Numbered from the stretch's first letter, positions 44,569 through 54,857 are shown. The stretch is 64,000 nucleotides of DNA from Amedibacterium intestinale (GCF_010537335.1 NZ_AP019711.1:1798001-1862000); one strand, 5' to 3'. Program-made: numbers and translations. Notes: generated by a model not told the origin, from the sequence alone.

Positions 44569-45524
44569 TATAAAAGAACTGTCTCTAAATCTTTCAACAT
44601 TACATCCAATGCTGTAATTCCACCTTCTGCTAAATACCATACAGTTGGAGTTAAATATACTATATGATTTTCTTTATAAGCAGTTGTCTGTTTTACTAAC
44701 TCATTATTCATAATATCCTGTGCTAATTTAGCGCCTTCTTTTTGAATCGCAGAATCTCTATCTAATACAAAGATATATTCTGGATTCTTTTCAACAAGCA
44801 ATTCGAAAGATGATTCATTCCCATGTGTAGAATCAACATCACTTGCCAAGTTATCAAAACCAATTTCATTCCCAATCAGCGATGTTCTGCTTCCATTTCC
44901 AAGAGTATTAAAATTAGAACTTGTCACAAGACCAATCATTGCAGTCTTTCCTTTCGCAGCATTTGCCAAGGTTTCTACTCGATTGTCAAATCCATCTGTT
45001 AAAGCTTTCGTTTCTGTTTCTTTATCAAAAATCTTAGAAATATTTTGTGCATTGTCTTTCACGCTTTGTACAACACCTTTTTCATAATCTACACCAACAT
45101 ATACAACTGGTGCAATCTTAGATAACTCATCATATTGAGAACTCAAGCGACCTCCAATAAAAATAATATCCGGTTCACAAGCCATCAATGCTTCCATATC
45201 CACTTCTTTCAAAGTTCCTAAATTACTGATTTCTTTATTATTATTGTAATCCATCAAATAATCGATTTTTGAACCTTTCGGCATACCAACAACTTTATCT
45301 CCGACACCCCAAGCATCAAGCATATCTAATACCGCCATGTCTAATACTGCAATTCTTTCTGGATTATGAGGTACCTCAATCGTTGTCATTTCTTTTTTTC
45401 CATTTAATGACGAGATGCTTACTGTTTTCTCCTCGTTTACATTTTTCTTATTAGATGCTGTACAAGCTACCGCACTAAACACAAATAAACCACATACCGC
45501 TAACATACATAATTTTTTTAACAT
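44568..45524 (-). CDS. Iron-siderophore-binding lipoprotein (YclQ/FatB-like)
   Basis: Captures a ferric siderophore outside the cell. The start ATG 45524 follows AGGAGAAG, giving 318 residues. The lipobox is FSAVAC. Family blocks are ERIAVLDMAVLDMLDAWGVGDKVVG, EPDIIFIGGRLSSQYDELSKIAPVVY, and NPEYIFVLDRDSA. The order permease-permease-ATPase-binding protein equals that of B. subtilis yclNOPQ (petrobactin). The substrate here could be a related catecholate or mixed siderophore. Confidence 0.9.
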   Translation of the reverse strand: MLKKLCMLAVCGLFVFSAVACTASNKKNVNEEKTVSISSLNGKKEMTTIEVPHNPERIAVLDMAVLDMLDAWGVGDKVVGMPKGSKIDYLMDYNNNKEISNLGTLKEVDMEALMACEPDIIFIGGRLSSQYDELSKIAPVVYVGVDYEKGVVQSVKDNAQNISKIFDKETETKALTDGFDNRVETLANAAKGKTAMIGLVTSSNFNTLGNGSRTSLIGNEIGFDNLASDVDSTHGNESSFELLVEKNPEYIFVLDRDSAIQKEGAKLAQDIMNNELVKQTTAYKENHIVYLTPTVWYLAEGGITALDVMLKDLETVLL

Positions 45525-45572
45525 AATATAATCTTCTCCTTTTTCAATCATCATTCATTTTATAAAACATTA

Positions 45573-46325
45573 TCAATAATATATAGACAATGGTTTTCCT
45601 TCTACTTCTTGAATTTCAAAATCTACACGATAAATATCTGATAAAACTTCTTTTGTCATAACTTCTTTCACTGTTCCAAATTTTGCAACTTTTCCATCTT
45701 TAAATGCACAAATATAGTCAGAATAAAAAGCAGCATAATTAATTTCGTGTAAAACCAAAATTACGGTCTTACCTAATTCATCACATAGTTTTCTTACCAT
45801 CTTCATCATATTGGTCGCATGATAAATATCCAAATTATTCGTTGGCTCATCTAATAAAACATACTCTGTATCTTGTGCAATTACCATTGCGATAAATGCA
45901 CGTTGGCGCTGTCCTCCAGATAATTCATCAATAAAGCGATTCTTTAATTCTTCAAGCTCCATATATTGAATGGCACGTTCAATGATTTCTTCATCTTCTT
46001 TTGTTGTATTCCCATTACTATATGGAAAACGTCCAAATGTCACCAACTCTTTTACGGTTAATTTCATTTGTGTCGCATTGTTCTGAGTTAAAATTGCTAA
46101 ACGTTTCGCAAGTTCTTTACTATTCCATTCTTTTAACTCTTTTCCTTCAAAAGAAACAATTCCTTCATCCTGTTCAATCAAACGTGAAATCATTCCCATG
46201 ACAGTTGATTTCCCTGCTCCATTTGGCCCAATAAAAGAAATTACTTTTCCTTTTGGTATCGTGAAGTCGATTTCATCTACAACCGGCTTACCATTATATT
46301 TTTTCGTCAGTTTTTTTATGATCAT
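45573..46325 (-). CDS. Iron-siderophore ABC transporter ATPase (YclP-like)
   Basis: This 250-residue ATPase has Walker A GPNGAGKSTVMG, Q-loop LTQNN, signature LSGGQRQRAFIA, Walker B YVLLDEPTNNLD, and His switch LVLHEINYA. It belongs to the FepC/FecE class of siderophore importers. The gene ends 48 bp before the binding protein and begins 2 bp after the second permease. Confidence 0.95.
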   Translation of the reverse strand: MIIKKLTKKYNGKPVVDEIDFTIPKGKVISFIGPNGAGKSTVMGMISRLIEQDEGIVSFEGKELKEWNSKELAKRLAILTQNNATQMKLTVKELVTFGRFPYSNGNTTKEDEEIIERAIQYMELEELKNRFIDELSGGQRQRAFIAMVIAQDTEYVLLDEPTNNLDIYHATNMMKMVRKLCDELGKTVILVLHEINYAAFYSDYICAFKDGKVAKFGTVKEVMTKEVLSDIYRVDFEIQEVEGKPLSIYY

Positions 46326-46327
46326 CT

Positions 46328-47308
46328 CTATGCTCTCCTTTGTCGCATCAATAAATATAAGAAGTAAATTCCTCCACCTACAGTAATAAATACACTGATT
46401 GGCATACTAAAGTTATATACATGTTCCACAAGAATTTGCCCTGCAATTAAAATTATTGTACCAATCAAACAAGAACCTAATATCAAATAACTATGTCGAT
46501 ATGTTTTAAATACTTCTCTTGATAAATTCGCAATGATTAAGCCTAAAAAAGAGATAGGACCTACCAATGCAGTCGCAATCGCAATAAATAAAGTAACACC
46601 CAGCAATAAACGACGGATTGTTTTATCATAATCCACACCTAAATTAATTGCCTGCGTTTTTCCTAAGCTAATGACATCTAGTAAACCAAGTTCTTTTCGT
46701 AGAAAAAAAACCACAGCTCCCATTAATAAGACAGAAAACAAAATAATATTCGTATTGATGTTATTAAAACTTGCGACAAGACTTGCCAATAAACTATCGT
46801 ATTCATTAGGATCCATAATTCTTGTTAATGTTGTCTGAATACTAGTAAATAACGTTGTTAAAATGGTTCCTGTTAATAATACATACAAAACGTTATGTTT
46901 TGTTTTACGGAATAAATAACTATATATAACAGTAGCAATAATTCCCATCAATACTACATCTATCGCAAAGGACACATTCGCATTCGCAATTAAGACACTT
47001 CCTGATCCTAAAAAGAATACTACGCCTGTATGAATTAATGAATATAAGGAATTCATCCCGAGTAGACAAGGAGTTACAATTGTATTTTGGATAATGGATT
47101 GGAAAACGATTGATGCACCTCCAATCGCAAACGCTACAATGACCATCACAAGAACTTTAGGAACTCGAAGGCTTAGAAAATAAGCAGCATAATTCATATT
47201 CATAAATAAGCACAAATATGCAAGAATCGCAAGAATACTGCCAATTCCTAGTAAAAACAAAGTTTTTCTATATCTTAATAGATAATTTTCCATTTTATGA
47301 TTCCTCAT
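46328..47308 (-). CDS. Iron-siderophore ABC transporter permease (YclO-like)
   Basis: This 326-residue FecCD-family membrane protein has about nine or ten hydrophobic helices. The conserved coupling region is VALVGPISFLGLIIANLSREVFKTYRHS. It overlaps the end of the preceding permease gene by 14 bp. The pair would form a heterodimeric channel. Confidence 0.93.
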   Translation of the reverse strand: MRNHKMENYLLRYRKTLFLLGIGSILAILAYLCLFMNMNYAAYFLSLRVPKVLVMVIVAFAIGGASIVFQSIIQNTIVTPCLLGMNSLYSLIHTGVVFFLGSGSVLIANANVSFAIDVVLMGIIATVIYSYLFRKTKHNVLYVLLTGTILTTLFTSIQTTLTRIMDPNEYDSLLASLVASFNNINTNIILFSVLLMGAVVFFLRKELGLLDVISLGKTQAINLGVDYDKTIRRLLLGVTLFIAIATALVGPISFLGLIIANLSREVFKTYRHSYLILGSCLIGTIILIAGQILVEHVYNFSMPISVFITVGGGIYFLYLLMRQRRA

Positions 47309-48332
47309 CTTTCATAACCGGTTGTGTACAGCATCCTCCTTGTGAAAGCCATGGAAGAGATATACTTTTATTTCCATTTCGTAAACGATAAAACAAAAGT
47401 CCAATAAAAATCAAGCTGCCTAAGACACCGATAATCAATTCAATCGGTAACTCATATGGATAAATAATAACTCGTCCAAACATATCACAAATCAAAACAA
47501 ACAAAGCGCCAAAAACAGCTGTATCTATCAGAGTACCACGAATTTTATCACCTTTTATCATCGCCACTAAGTTAGGTACAATTAAACCGATATAAGAAAT
47601 ACTTCCAACAATCACTACGATACTTGCTGTAATCATAGCCGCAATAGACAACCCTCCAAACATTACAAAGTTATAATTAATACCTAAATTTTTTGAGAAG
47701 TTTTTTCCCATTCCGACAATGTTGAAATGATTAGCATATATAAAGGCAAGAAAGACAAGTGGTACAATAAAGAAAACAATTTCATATCTTCCTCGAATCA
47801 CCAGTGAAAAATGTCCTACGAGCCATGAAGACAAAGCCTGTGTCATTTCATATCTATAAGCTAAGTAATTTGTAATTCCGCCTATAATATTTCCAAACAT
47901 AATACCTACCAAAGGAACCATAATAACATCTTTAAATTGAATTTTCTGAATAAAATACACAAAAATCCAAGTTCCAACCATAGCCGCAAGAAATGCAAAA
48001 AACGTTCTTTCCCACAAAGTAGATGCTGGGAAAAATAAAAGTGCTATTAAAATGCCTAGTTGTGCAGATGAAATGGTTGCTCCAGTAGTTGGAGACACAA
48101 ATTTATTCATACATAATTTTTGCATAAGTAATCCTGCTACACTCATTCCAACTCCTGTACATAAGATTGCCAATAAACGAGGCAAGCGTGATATAAATAA
48201 CATTTGTAACTGCTTTGTATCACCACCTAATATATCTTGTATGCGTATATCTGTTACTCCAATAAATAAGGAAATAAAAGAAAGAATACACAATAAAATA
48301 ATCAATAATACGGTTATATTTCTTCTTTTCAA
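47295..48332 (-). CDS. Iron-siderophore ABC transporter permease (YclN-like)
   Basis: First gene of the operon, a FecCD-family permease of 345 residues. TTG 48332 (LKRRNITVL) is chosen because AGGAGG lies seven bases upstream. An ATG-like extension of 11 codons to 48365 would include that ribosome site within the gene and overlap the predicted operator. The coupling block is VGSISYIGLIVPNLVAMIKGD. Iron-dependent repression is suggested by the boxes upstream. Confidence 0.9.
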   Translation of the reverse strand: MKRRNITVLLIILLCILSFISLFIGVTDIRIQDILGGDTKQLQMLFISRLPRLLAILCTGVGMSVAGLLMQKLCMNKFVSPTTGATISSAQLGILIALLFFPASTLWERTFFAFLAAMVGTWIFVYFIQKIQFKDVIMVPLVGIMFGNIIGGITNYLAYRYEMTQALSSWLVGHFSLVIRGRYEIVFFIVPLVFLAFIYANHFNIVGMGKNFSKNLGINYNFVMFGGLSIAAMITASIVVIVGSISYIGLIVPNLVAMIKGDKIRGTLIDTAVFGALFVLICDMFGRVIIYPYELPIELIIGVLGSLIFIGLLFYRLRNGNKSISLPWLSQGGCCTQPVMKDEES

Positions 48333-48349
48333 AAATAATCCTCCTAACC

Positions 48350-48406
48350 ATATAGTTAGCCTCACCTAACACAATTGAGTTTATCAAAATTGTTAGCCTT
48401 TGTCAA
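48350..48406 (-). promoter_or_regulatory. Iron-responsive promoter with DtxR-type boxes
   Basis: Minus-strand promoter TTGACA-17 bp-TAAACT. TTAGGTGAGGCTAACTATA (48352-48370) lies between the predicted start and the ribosome site. A second GGCTAAC lies in the promoter spacer. Both resemble the DtxR/IdeR consensus TTAGGTTAGGCTAACCTAA. Farther upstream, 48421-48595, I see nothing. Confidence 0.65.
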
Positions 48407-48599
48407 CTTTTGCATATAAAAATTATTATATAAAATAAAACCGCTTATTTCTTGTTGCATTCACAAGTAATTGTATAAAAATATCCTATAATGATTTCCA
48501 ATAATTATATTCAAAATTTCTCTTAAATTTAATTGCTGACATTCTAAAATTGAAAGCATATGGTTTTAATCTTACTCTTTCACTTTAAGTGAGTATATA

Positions 48600-48640
48600 A
48601 AAACAGCGATGCGATATAATCATCACTGTTCTTTTTCAAA
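48600..48640 (-). terminator. Terminator after the bile salt hydrolase gene
   Basis: AACAGTGATG-ATTATATCG-CATCGCTGTTTTTATA on the minus strand, about 90 bp beyond the stop codon. Confidence 0.7.
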
Positions 48641-48727
48641 GGAATACTCAAAAAGTATCTCTAATACATACTGACTTTAACTTATCTCAAGAAAAAAACT
48701 ATTAAAACAATATCTATTGCCATATAC

Positions 48728-49699
48728 CTATCTTATATCCATATTTTGCTTTCTGTTTAATTCAAACGTATATAACGTTTCTGTATCTAAATCTCTATCA
48801 AATAGCTTTATACAAGTTATCTGATTATTTTCATAAGTTTTATAATAATACATTCCTCTTGTAAGATTCATTCCACAGGAATAGGTTGTATAATCCATTT
48901 TACCTTCTTGTGTTAAAACACTTCCTTTTACCATGGAAACAGCATCTAAAATATGAAAAAACTGCGTGATATTTTCCTCTTCATCATCACCAAAAACAGA
49001 ATTATCTTTTACAAAGCAGGCACGTACAAAGCGTGATGCAGGTGAACAGTCTCCTGGTATACCAATACTGCCAAATCCATTTCCATAAGGCTTTAAATCT
49101 ACATGTCTGCTTACCTTGTTATCTGGATATGCAGGACTCATATGCAAGTAATTGTACATATTCCATTTATGATATTCATATGGTGGATTATTTGTTAGTA
49201 CTCCATATATATCATCATACACATGTAAGCCATCTTTGGTAGATTCTATGATTACACTATCTACTCCATCAGTGATCATCCAGTGAAGAGGTGCTAACGG
49301 CATTTCTTTTTTAAACGATTCATCCAATAGTTGTATATTTTCAAGTGCCAGCCTTACTTCTTCCACCTTGCTATATTTACTTAAAAGATAGGGAATCAAT
49401 TCAAATGGTGTAATATTGTTTTTCTTGTCATCCCATGAAAAATAGTGTGCATTTCCTGGGAAATTAAGTCCTGCCATTGCTAGTCCTTTTTCATTCATAG
49501 CATCCGCATACAAAGGATATCCTTCCACAACAGTAGCCATACCAATCATTGCATAATGATGATGAATCACTTCTTTATTTCGAAAATAAAATGGATAATT
49601 TCTGGGTGTAATAACCACACACTCATTAAAAGTATATTCTAAATCTAAATTTCTCCCAAAATATTTATCTTTTTCTTTGATTACAATACATGTACACAT
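48728..49699 (-). CDS. bsh: Bile salt hydrolase / choloylglycine hydrolase family enzyme
   Basis: Ntn-type amidase predicted to deconjugate glycine- or taurine-conjugated bile salts. The 323 residues start MCTC; removal of Met1 exposes the nucleophilic Cys2. Expected active-site elements are all visible: GRNLDLEYTF (Arg and Asp), AGLNFPGN (the Asn near 82), VLTNNPPYEYHKWNM (Asn near 172) and SPASRFVRA (Arg). No signal peptide, so cytoplasmic. A related penicillin V acylase cannot be excluded, but the residues fit BSH better. The ribosome site GGAAGGTGG precedes ATG 49699. It is a single gene with its own terminator. Confidence 0.85.
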   Translation of the reverse strand: MCTCIVIKEKDKYFGRNLDLEYTFNECVVITPRNYPFYFRNKEVIHHHYAMIGMATVVEGYPLYADAMNEKGLAMAGLNFPGNAHYFSWDDKKNNITPFELIPYLLSKYSKVEEVRLALENIQLLDESFKKEMPLAPLHWMITDGVDSVIIESTKDGLHVYDDIYGVLTNNPPYEYHKWNMYNYLHMSPAYPDNKVSRHVDLKPYGNGFGSIGIPGDCSPASRFVRACFVKDNSVFGDDEEENITQFFHILDAVSMVKGSVLTQEGKMDYTTYSCGMNLTRGMYYYKTYENNQITCIKLFDRDLDTETLYTFELNRKQNMDIR

Positions 49700-49892
49700 A
49701 TAATTCCACCTTCCTTTATCATGATTTCTTATTATATATTTACCATTCCCATCTGATATTATTTATAAATATTAAAAAATACTATTTCTTCTTTATATTA
49801 ACCAAAAGATATGGATGCATTGCACATATATTTTACAAAACCTCTTTTTTAGTATAACTCTTTTTATCTATCTTAAACAAATCTTCTATAAA

Positions 49893-49930
49893 TGTTAAAA
49901 AGCTCTACCTGAATAGATAGAACTTTTTAA
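49893..49930 (-). terminator. Terminator of the surface-protein gene
   Basis: AAAAAGTTCTATCTATTCAGGTAGAGCTTTTT: about 11-bp stem with a T tail on the minus strand, next to the stop codon at 49934. The rest of 49700-49892 shows only the bsh promoter side. Confidence 0.8.
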
Positions 49931-49933
49931 ACA

Positions 49934-52207
49934 TTATTTTTTTAGTTTTTTTCTAGTATACAGCATTGCTGCAGCTGCTGCGCCCATAAAAGATGACCAT
50001 GCTGCTGGATGAAACAGCACTCCTGTTTTTGGAGTTTCTTCAACACTCTGCTTATCTTCCTCTTTTTTATCATCTACAACATTTCCATTATCTTTATCCT
50101 GTTGTGTATTATCTTCAGAAACATTTGTATTATCTTGCTGTGTATTTTCATAAGAAATTACAATTGGCTTTTTCTCATCTGCAGTAAATGAAATTTCTAC
50201 TTTTCCATTTTCCAACAATTTTAAACTTCCTGCTACACCATTGTTTGTAAATAAAACCTCTTTATTCACTTCTGTTAACTGAAATACATTTTCTGTATAT
50301 AATTTCACACTTATTTTTCCTGGTAATACATTTTGGAATGCAAATGTTACGTTTTCTTTTTCTGTATTCAAGTCGTAATCCAGTGCAAAATCTTTTGTAT
50401 TTAAAATATCTTTCCCATGAAACATGATTTCTATATCTTTATATACAGCATGTATATTTACATCTTTCCCTTTCGCAGCTTCCAAAATTGATGCATCAAG
50501 AATATGTCCCTCTTTTAATTCATTCACATCAATAGTTTCACCTGCTTTTGCATTCTCAATTTTATCAATCACATCTTGATATGGATTATATGCCACATCT
50601 TTTCCATCAATAGAATAACTTACAAGGTTTCCAGAAACTTCGCATGCAGCTAAAAGAATAGGTTTTTTTGTATCAGAGTCTTTTGCCGGAATAATCGTTA
50701 AACCTTCTGGAGAATTGTCTTCCCCTAGATCTGTTGAAAAATCTCTTGAATTCATATAGTTTACAAATTTTGCTTCCTTTGGATTTGTTACATTATATAC
50801 CATGACACCGCCTGTACGTTCAATACCAATAAATGCATACATTTCTTTTCCAATCTGAGCAGTCGTAACACTTTCTGGTTCTGGTCCTTTTTTCATTGTT
50901 CTGCTTTCCAGTTCAATATCATCATTAGAAACATTAAATTGTTCTGGTAAAAACCTTGCTGTATTTTCTTCAAAATCATTGTTACTATCATATACTATAG
51001 ACATATTTTCCGCATCTAAAATCGCAAAGGATCTACCTCCAAACAACACTGGCTTGTCACTAGGAATTCCTGCAGTTAGATCACTGTCTAAAATACGTGC
51101 ATCTTCAATATCTTTATATACTTCTTTCAAGTTATCTTTCTTTTTAATTTTAACTTCGTTACAATAGTCGCCCCATTCTCTGGCATCTCCCTCATTTGCA
51201 ATTACCAAATATGTTTTTCCATTATACTCATAACTTGAAATCGCATCTGGCATATAAGCCGCCAATGCATCATATGTTTTTGGATCATATTGTTCATCTT
51301 TCTGCAAATCAATCGCATTTTCTTCTTTTGATAAATCTTTTAATCCTAAACCTTTTACCTTCGTAATTGTTTTCGTATGCAAATCTAATTCCGCAATGGC
51401 ATTTGCTTCCTGCAAGGTAATATATGCTTTATCCTGTGCAGGAGAAACACTGATATATTCCGGCTCTAAATCAGTAGATGGAGAAATTGTTTTATTCTTT
51501 ACCTTTCCTAAAAGAACTTGATTTTGTAACAGTTCTTCTGCAGTAAAATTATCAAACCCGGCATGTGTTACTGTATCTGTTTTTGTATCCACGATCGTAA
51601 CACTTCCTTTTGGATCATTAGACATATCATCCTTATATCCTTCTCTTGGTTCTCCCTCATTAGCAGATAAAATCAAATTCCCATTATCCGCAAAGGTAAT
51701 CATATCTGGCTGTACACCTGCTTCATAAGAAGTAATATAATTACCTTCATAATCCAAGACAACCAATTTCCCATTTTTGTTATATGCTTCTTCTTGAATT
51801 GCCACTGCAATTCTTCCATTTATATCATCTACAGAAACACTTGTCATATCTCCATATGCAAAATTTTCAAGTTTTGTTTCTAATATTGTTTTTACATCTA
51901 CAGATTTATACAATTCTAGCTTTCCATTTTTTACTTTGGCGATATCCAGCTTTCCACTTTGTCCATTTACAACATATGCATACCCTTTTTTACTGCTGTA
52001 TGAAACAATTTCTGCAACTCCACCATCTGCGTTTGCTTCTCCAAGCTTTAATGTACTTTCTCTTTTTAATGTTAATTGTGCATCTTCAACAAAACTTTGA
52101 AGATTTTGTTTTACATTTAAATTTTCTGCATATAGTGGTGTAACAAGAGAAGATGTCGCTCCACCACTTAATAACATTCCTAATATAATTTTTTTCATTT
52201 TGTTCAT
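49934..52207 (-). CDS. Cell-wall-anchored choice-of-anchor I beta-propeller protein
   Basis: Secreted surface protein of 757 residues from ATG 52207, placed behind GGAGGGG; a start 5 codons upstream is less likely. The signal peptide is followed by a large beta-propeller of the choice-of-anchor I type. Its blocks are GVQPDMITFADNGNLILSANEGEPREGY, LEPEYISVSPAQDKAYITLQEANAIAELDL, and YLVIANEGDAREW. A Ser/Thr/Asp/Asn-rich linker precedes the sorting signal TPKTG, a hydrophobic segment and KK. The first motif residue differs from classical LPxTG. The ligand or enzymatic activity is unknown. Confidence 0.85.
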   Translation of the reverse strand: MNKMKKIILGMLLSGGATSSLVTPLYAENLNVKQNLQSFVEDAQLTLKRESTLKLGEANADGGVAEIVSYSSKKGYAYVVNGQSGKLDIAKVKNGKLELYKSVDVKTILETKLENFAYGDMTSVSVDDINGRIAVAIQEEAYNKNGKLVVLDYEGNYITSYEAGVQPDMITFADNGNLILSANEGEPREGYKDDMSNDPKGSVTIVDTKTDTVTHAGFDNFTAEELLQNQVLLGKVKNKTISPSTDLEPEYISVSPAQDKAYITLQEANAIAELDLHTKTITKVKGLGLKDLSKEENAIDLQKDEQYDPKTYDALAAYMPDAISSYEYNGKTYLVIANEGDAREWGDYCNEVKIKKKDNLKEVYKDIEDARILDSDLTAGIPSDKPVLFGGRSFAILDAENMSIVYDSNNDFEENTARFLPEQFNVSNDDIELESRTMKKGPEPESVTTAQIGKEMYAFIGIERTGGVMVYNVTNPKEAKFVNYMNSRDFSTDLGEDNSPEGLTIIPAKDSDTKKPILLAACEVSGNLVSYSIDGKDVAYNPYQDVIDKIENAKAGETIDVNELKEGHILDASILEAAKGKDVNIHAVYKDIEIMFHGKDILNTKDFALDYDLNTEKENVTFAFQNVLPGKISVKLYTENVFQLTEVNKEVLFTNNGVAGSLKLLENGKVEISFTADEKKPIVISYENTQQDNTNVSEDNTQQDKDNGNVVDDKKEEDKQSVEETPKTGVLFHPAAWSSFMGAAAAAMLYTRKKLKK

Positions 52208-52740
52208 TATGAACCCCTCCATTACAAATGAATTATACAGTAAGCAGAAAATTCATTTGTTATGAGCATGTAAACTTTATATGAACAGAATGTAAATTTA
52301 AGTAACATCATAAAAATAAAATCCATACTGCGTTGTCATTTTTATATAACAACCTTCATATTTACCATCTCTAAAACACTAGCAAAGGTCTTCAATCATA
52401 ACACTTAAAAAGCAATATTTCAAAACCTTACAGAACCAGATAAAATATACTGGAAAGAAAAAGGGTGGTTATCACTTCCCTATTATTATCCATGTAAATT
52501 AAACCCACTGAAAAAAGCAATTGGTAATACGACTTACATAGTATTAAATAAAATTTTATCAAAGGCAGATAAGGATAAATCACTGTGATGTTTATACATC
52601 CTCTATGCAATATTTCACTTCTTCATTTCTTTTTATGTATACCTCTTATAAAAATTTATACTTCTTTATAAATTTTTTAATACAAGTATAGAATTTTATT
52701 TTATACTTCCTGTAGAAAGAAACAAAAAGAGGTGCATAAA
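52208..52740. other. Intergenic stretch with a possible gene remnant
   Basis: Plus-strand bases 52415-52588 read in one frame PDKIYWKEKGWLSLPYYYPC and LNPLKKAIGNTTYIVLNKIL up to TGA. The composition is protein-like, but a TAA lies just upstream and there is no start. It looks like the C-terminal piece of a lost gene, family unknown. The rest is AT-rich promoter DNA for the flanking genes. Confidence 0.4.
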
Positions 52741-52950
52741 ATGAAGAAATTATTCCCATACATTATCATACTTCTATCTCTTATGTTACTTGCTAAATAT
52801 GCCTATAGCTTTTATTTTTTATATGTAGAAGAAATTAGTGATGATGTACGAATAGAAAACATACAAATAAATGAAAACCCAAGGTTAATTGAAGAAACGG
52901 ATGACTATGTTATTTATGAAAGAGATTTTAAAGCAGATGAATTTTCCTAA
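52741..52950 (+). CDS. Small single-pass membrane protein, unknown
   Basis: 69 residues from ATG 52741, behind AGAGGTG; an in-frame start three codons earlier overlaps that site. One N-terminal transmembrane segment (KLFPYIIILLSLMLLAKYAY) is followed by an acidic extracellular tail (NENPRLIEETDDYVIYERDF). I recognise no family. It ends 3 bp before the convergent GNAT gene. Confidence 0.6.
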   Translation: MKKLFPYIIILLSLMLLAKYAYSFYFLYVEEISDDVRIENIQINENPRLIEETDDYVIYERDFKADEFS

Positions 52951-52952
52951 TG

Positions 52953-53438
52953 CTATTCCTCCAACAAATACTCCATCTGTGTTTTTCTAACTTTCATTCC
53001 TATTTTTTCATAAAATAAGCGAGCTTTATCATTTCCTTCCCATACGTTTAATGTTACATCATTACAATTCTGTTTTTTCGCATACTCTATCACATAGTCA
53101 TACAAAGTTGTTCCTATATGTTTGCCCTGATGGTTTTGATCCACACATAAATCATCAATATAAAGCGTTTTTCGATCTTTCATATTTGTGTAGTTTTTTG
53201 TTACCTGCAACATACAAAATACATATCCAAGAACAGTATCATTTCTGTCTGCCGCTACAAAAACTGGTGTTTCCTCATTTGTAAAAATCATCTTTAATTC
53301 TTCTTTCGTATATTTCGTCGTTCCGCTAACAAAAATATCTGGACGAATCGCTGCATGAATTTCCAGAACCTGCTTCAATAAACTTAGGATTCTATCTATA
53401 TCTTTTTCTTCGGCTTTGCGTACATATATTTCCATCAT
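52953..53438 (-). CDS. GNAT-family N-acetyltransferase
   Basis: This 161-residue acetyltransferase has the acetyl-CoA-binding motif DDLCVDQNHQGKHIGTTLYDYVIEYAKK (Q/R-x-x-G-x-G/A region) and NVWEGNDKARLFYEKIGMKVRKTQMEY. The substrate is unknown. ATG 53438 and ATG 53435 are adjacent behind GGAGAGA; either may be used. Transcribed alone, convergent with the small membrane protein. Confidence 0.9.
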   Translation of the reverse strand: MMEIYVRKAEEKDIDRILSLLKQVLEIHAAIRPDIFVSGTTKYTKEELKMIFTNEETPVFVAADRNDTVLGYVFCMLQVTKNYTNMKDRKTLYIDDLCVDQNHQGKHIGTTLYDYVIEYAKKQNCNDVTLNVWEGNDKARLFYEKIGMKVRKTQMEYLLEE

Positions 53439-53499
53439 TCTCTCTCCTTTTATTTTTATATTATACTACAAACGCCTGTCATCTTTTCCATCTACAAAA

Positions 53500-53525
53500 T
53501 AAAAAAGCCGTAAACACGACTTTCT
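53500..53525 (-). terminator. glyA terminator
   Basis: AAGTCGT-GTTT-ACGGCTTTTTT on the minus strand directly at the glyA stop. Confidence 0.75.
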
Positions 53526-54754
53526 TATTCTACTTCATTAGGAAGTGGATACTGCTTGGTAAGAGCACGTACTTCTTCTCGTACTTCATGGCATACTTTT
53601 TCATTATCTTCTTTTAATACTTTCGCAATCCATTTTCCTACCTGTTTAAATTGTTCTTCCTTAAATCCTCGTGTTGTCATTGCGGCACTTCCTAAACGAA
53701 TTCCGCTAGTGACAAATGGTTTTTCTTCATCGAATGGAATGGTATTTTTATTGCAGGTAATACCAGCTTCATCTAACAGATACTCCGCTCTTTTTCCTGT
53801 CATGCCAATACTTCCTTTCACATCTACCAGCAATAAATGGTTATCACTTCCATCACTCACAATGTGGAACCCTTCTTCTTTTAAAGTATCCGCTAGAACA
53901 CGACAGTTTTCAATGACTTGTTTTGCATAGGTTTTAAATTCCGGCTGCAACGCTTCTTCAAAGCATACTGCTTTTGCGGCAATGATATGCATCAAAGGTC
54001 CACCCTGCATTCCTGGGAATACTTTTTTATCCAGTAACGCTGCATATTTTTCTTTACATAAAATCATACCGCCACGAGGTCCGCGAAGTGTTTTATGTGT
54101 CGTTGTTGTCACAAAATCTGCATAAGGAACTGGATTTGGATGCAATCCTGCTGCCACAAGTCCGGCAATATGTGCCATATCCACCATTAGATAAGCACCG
54201 ACTTCATCCGCAATTTCTCTAAACTTTTGAAAATCAATGATACGAGGATACGCACTGGCACCAGCAACGATTAATTTTGGTTTTTCTTTTAAGGCCTTTT
54301 CTCTTACTTCCTCATAATCAATTCGTCCATCTTCTTTTTTTACCCCATAATCTACAAAGTTATATAAGGTTCCACTAAAATTCAATGGATGTCCATGCGT
54401 TAAATGTCCTCCAGCAGTTAAATTCATCCCTAAAACTGTATCTCCTGGTTCTAACACTGCCATATACACACCCATATTTGCCTGTGAACCACTGTGCGGC
54501 TGTACATTCACATGCTCTGCCCCAAATAATTTTTTCGCACGTTCTCTGGCAATATCTTCTACCACATCGACATGTTCGCATCCACCATAATAACGTTTGG
54601 ATGGATACCCTTCCGCATATTTATTCGTAAGAATACTTCCGGCTGCCTCTAATACATCTTTTGATACATAGTTTTCCGATGCGATAAGTTCGATATTATA
54701 TAACTGACGTTCTCTTTCTTTTAAAATTGCTTCCTGTATTTGCTTATCTTTCAT
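53525..54754 (-). CDS. glyA: Serine hydroxymethyltransferase
   Basis: PLP enzyme interconverting serine + THF and glycine + methylene-THF. The 409 residues show [52 protein letters not shown], the PLP-lysine block [15 protein letters not shown] and [20 protein letters not shown] 54754 is placed behind GGGAGG, giving the standard length; an upstream extension of 7 codons lacks such a site. With fhs and purD it supplies one-carbon units and glycine for purines, but it is a separate transcription unit. Confidence 0.97.
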   Translation of the reverse strand: MKDKQIQEAILKERERQLYNIELIASENYVSKDVLEAAGSILTNKYAEGYPSKRYYGGCEHVDVVEDIARERAKKLFGAEHVNVQPHSGSQANMGVYMAVLEPGDTVLGMNLTAGGHLTHGHPLNFSGTLYNFVDYGVKKEDGRIDYEEVREKALKEKPKLIVAGASAYPRIIDFQKFREIADEVGAYLMVDMAHIAGLVAAGLHPNPVPYADFVTTTTHKTLRGPRGGMILCKEKYAALLDKKVFPGMQGGPLMHIIAAKAVCFEEALQPEFKTYAKQVIENCRVLADTLKEEGFHIVSDGSDNHLLLVDVKGSIGMTGKRAEYLLDEAGITCNKNTIPFDEEKPFVTSGIRLGSAAMTTRGFKEEQFKQVGKWIAKVLKEDNEKVCHEVREEVRALTKQYPLPNEVE

Positions 54755-54857
54755 AAGTGCCTCCCTTTTCCACACATTTCAATTGTATGATTTCACTGTT
54801 ATCTTATCATAGACTTTTATAAGTATGCATGAGTAATGCCCTTTTTTCATAACAGGA

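Noticed and set aside
52428-52610. 60-residue minus-strand protein
   Set aside because: No ribosome site and no family resemblance; the opposite strand reads more like a protein fragment.
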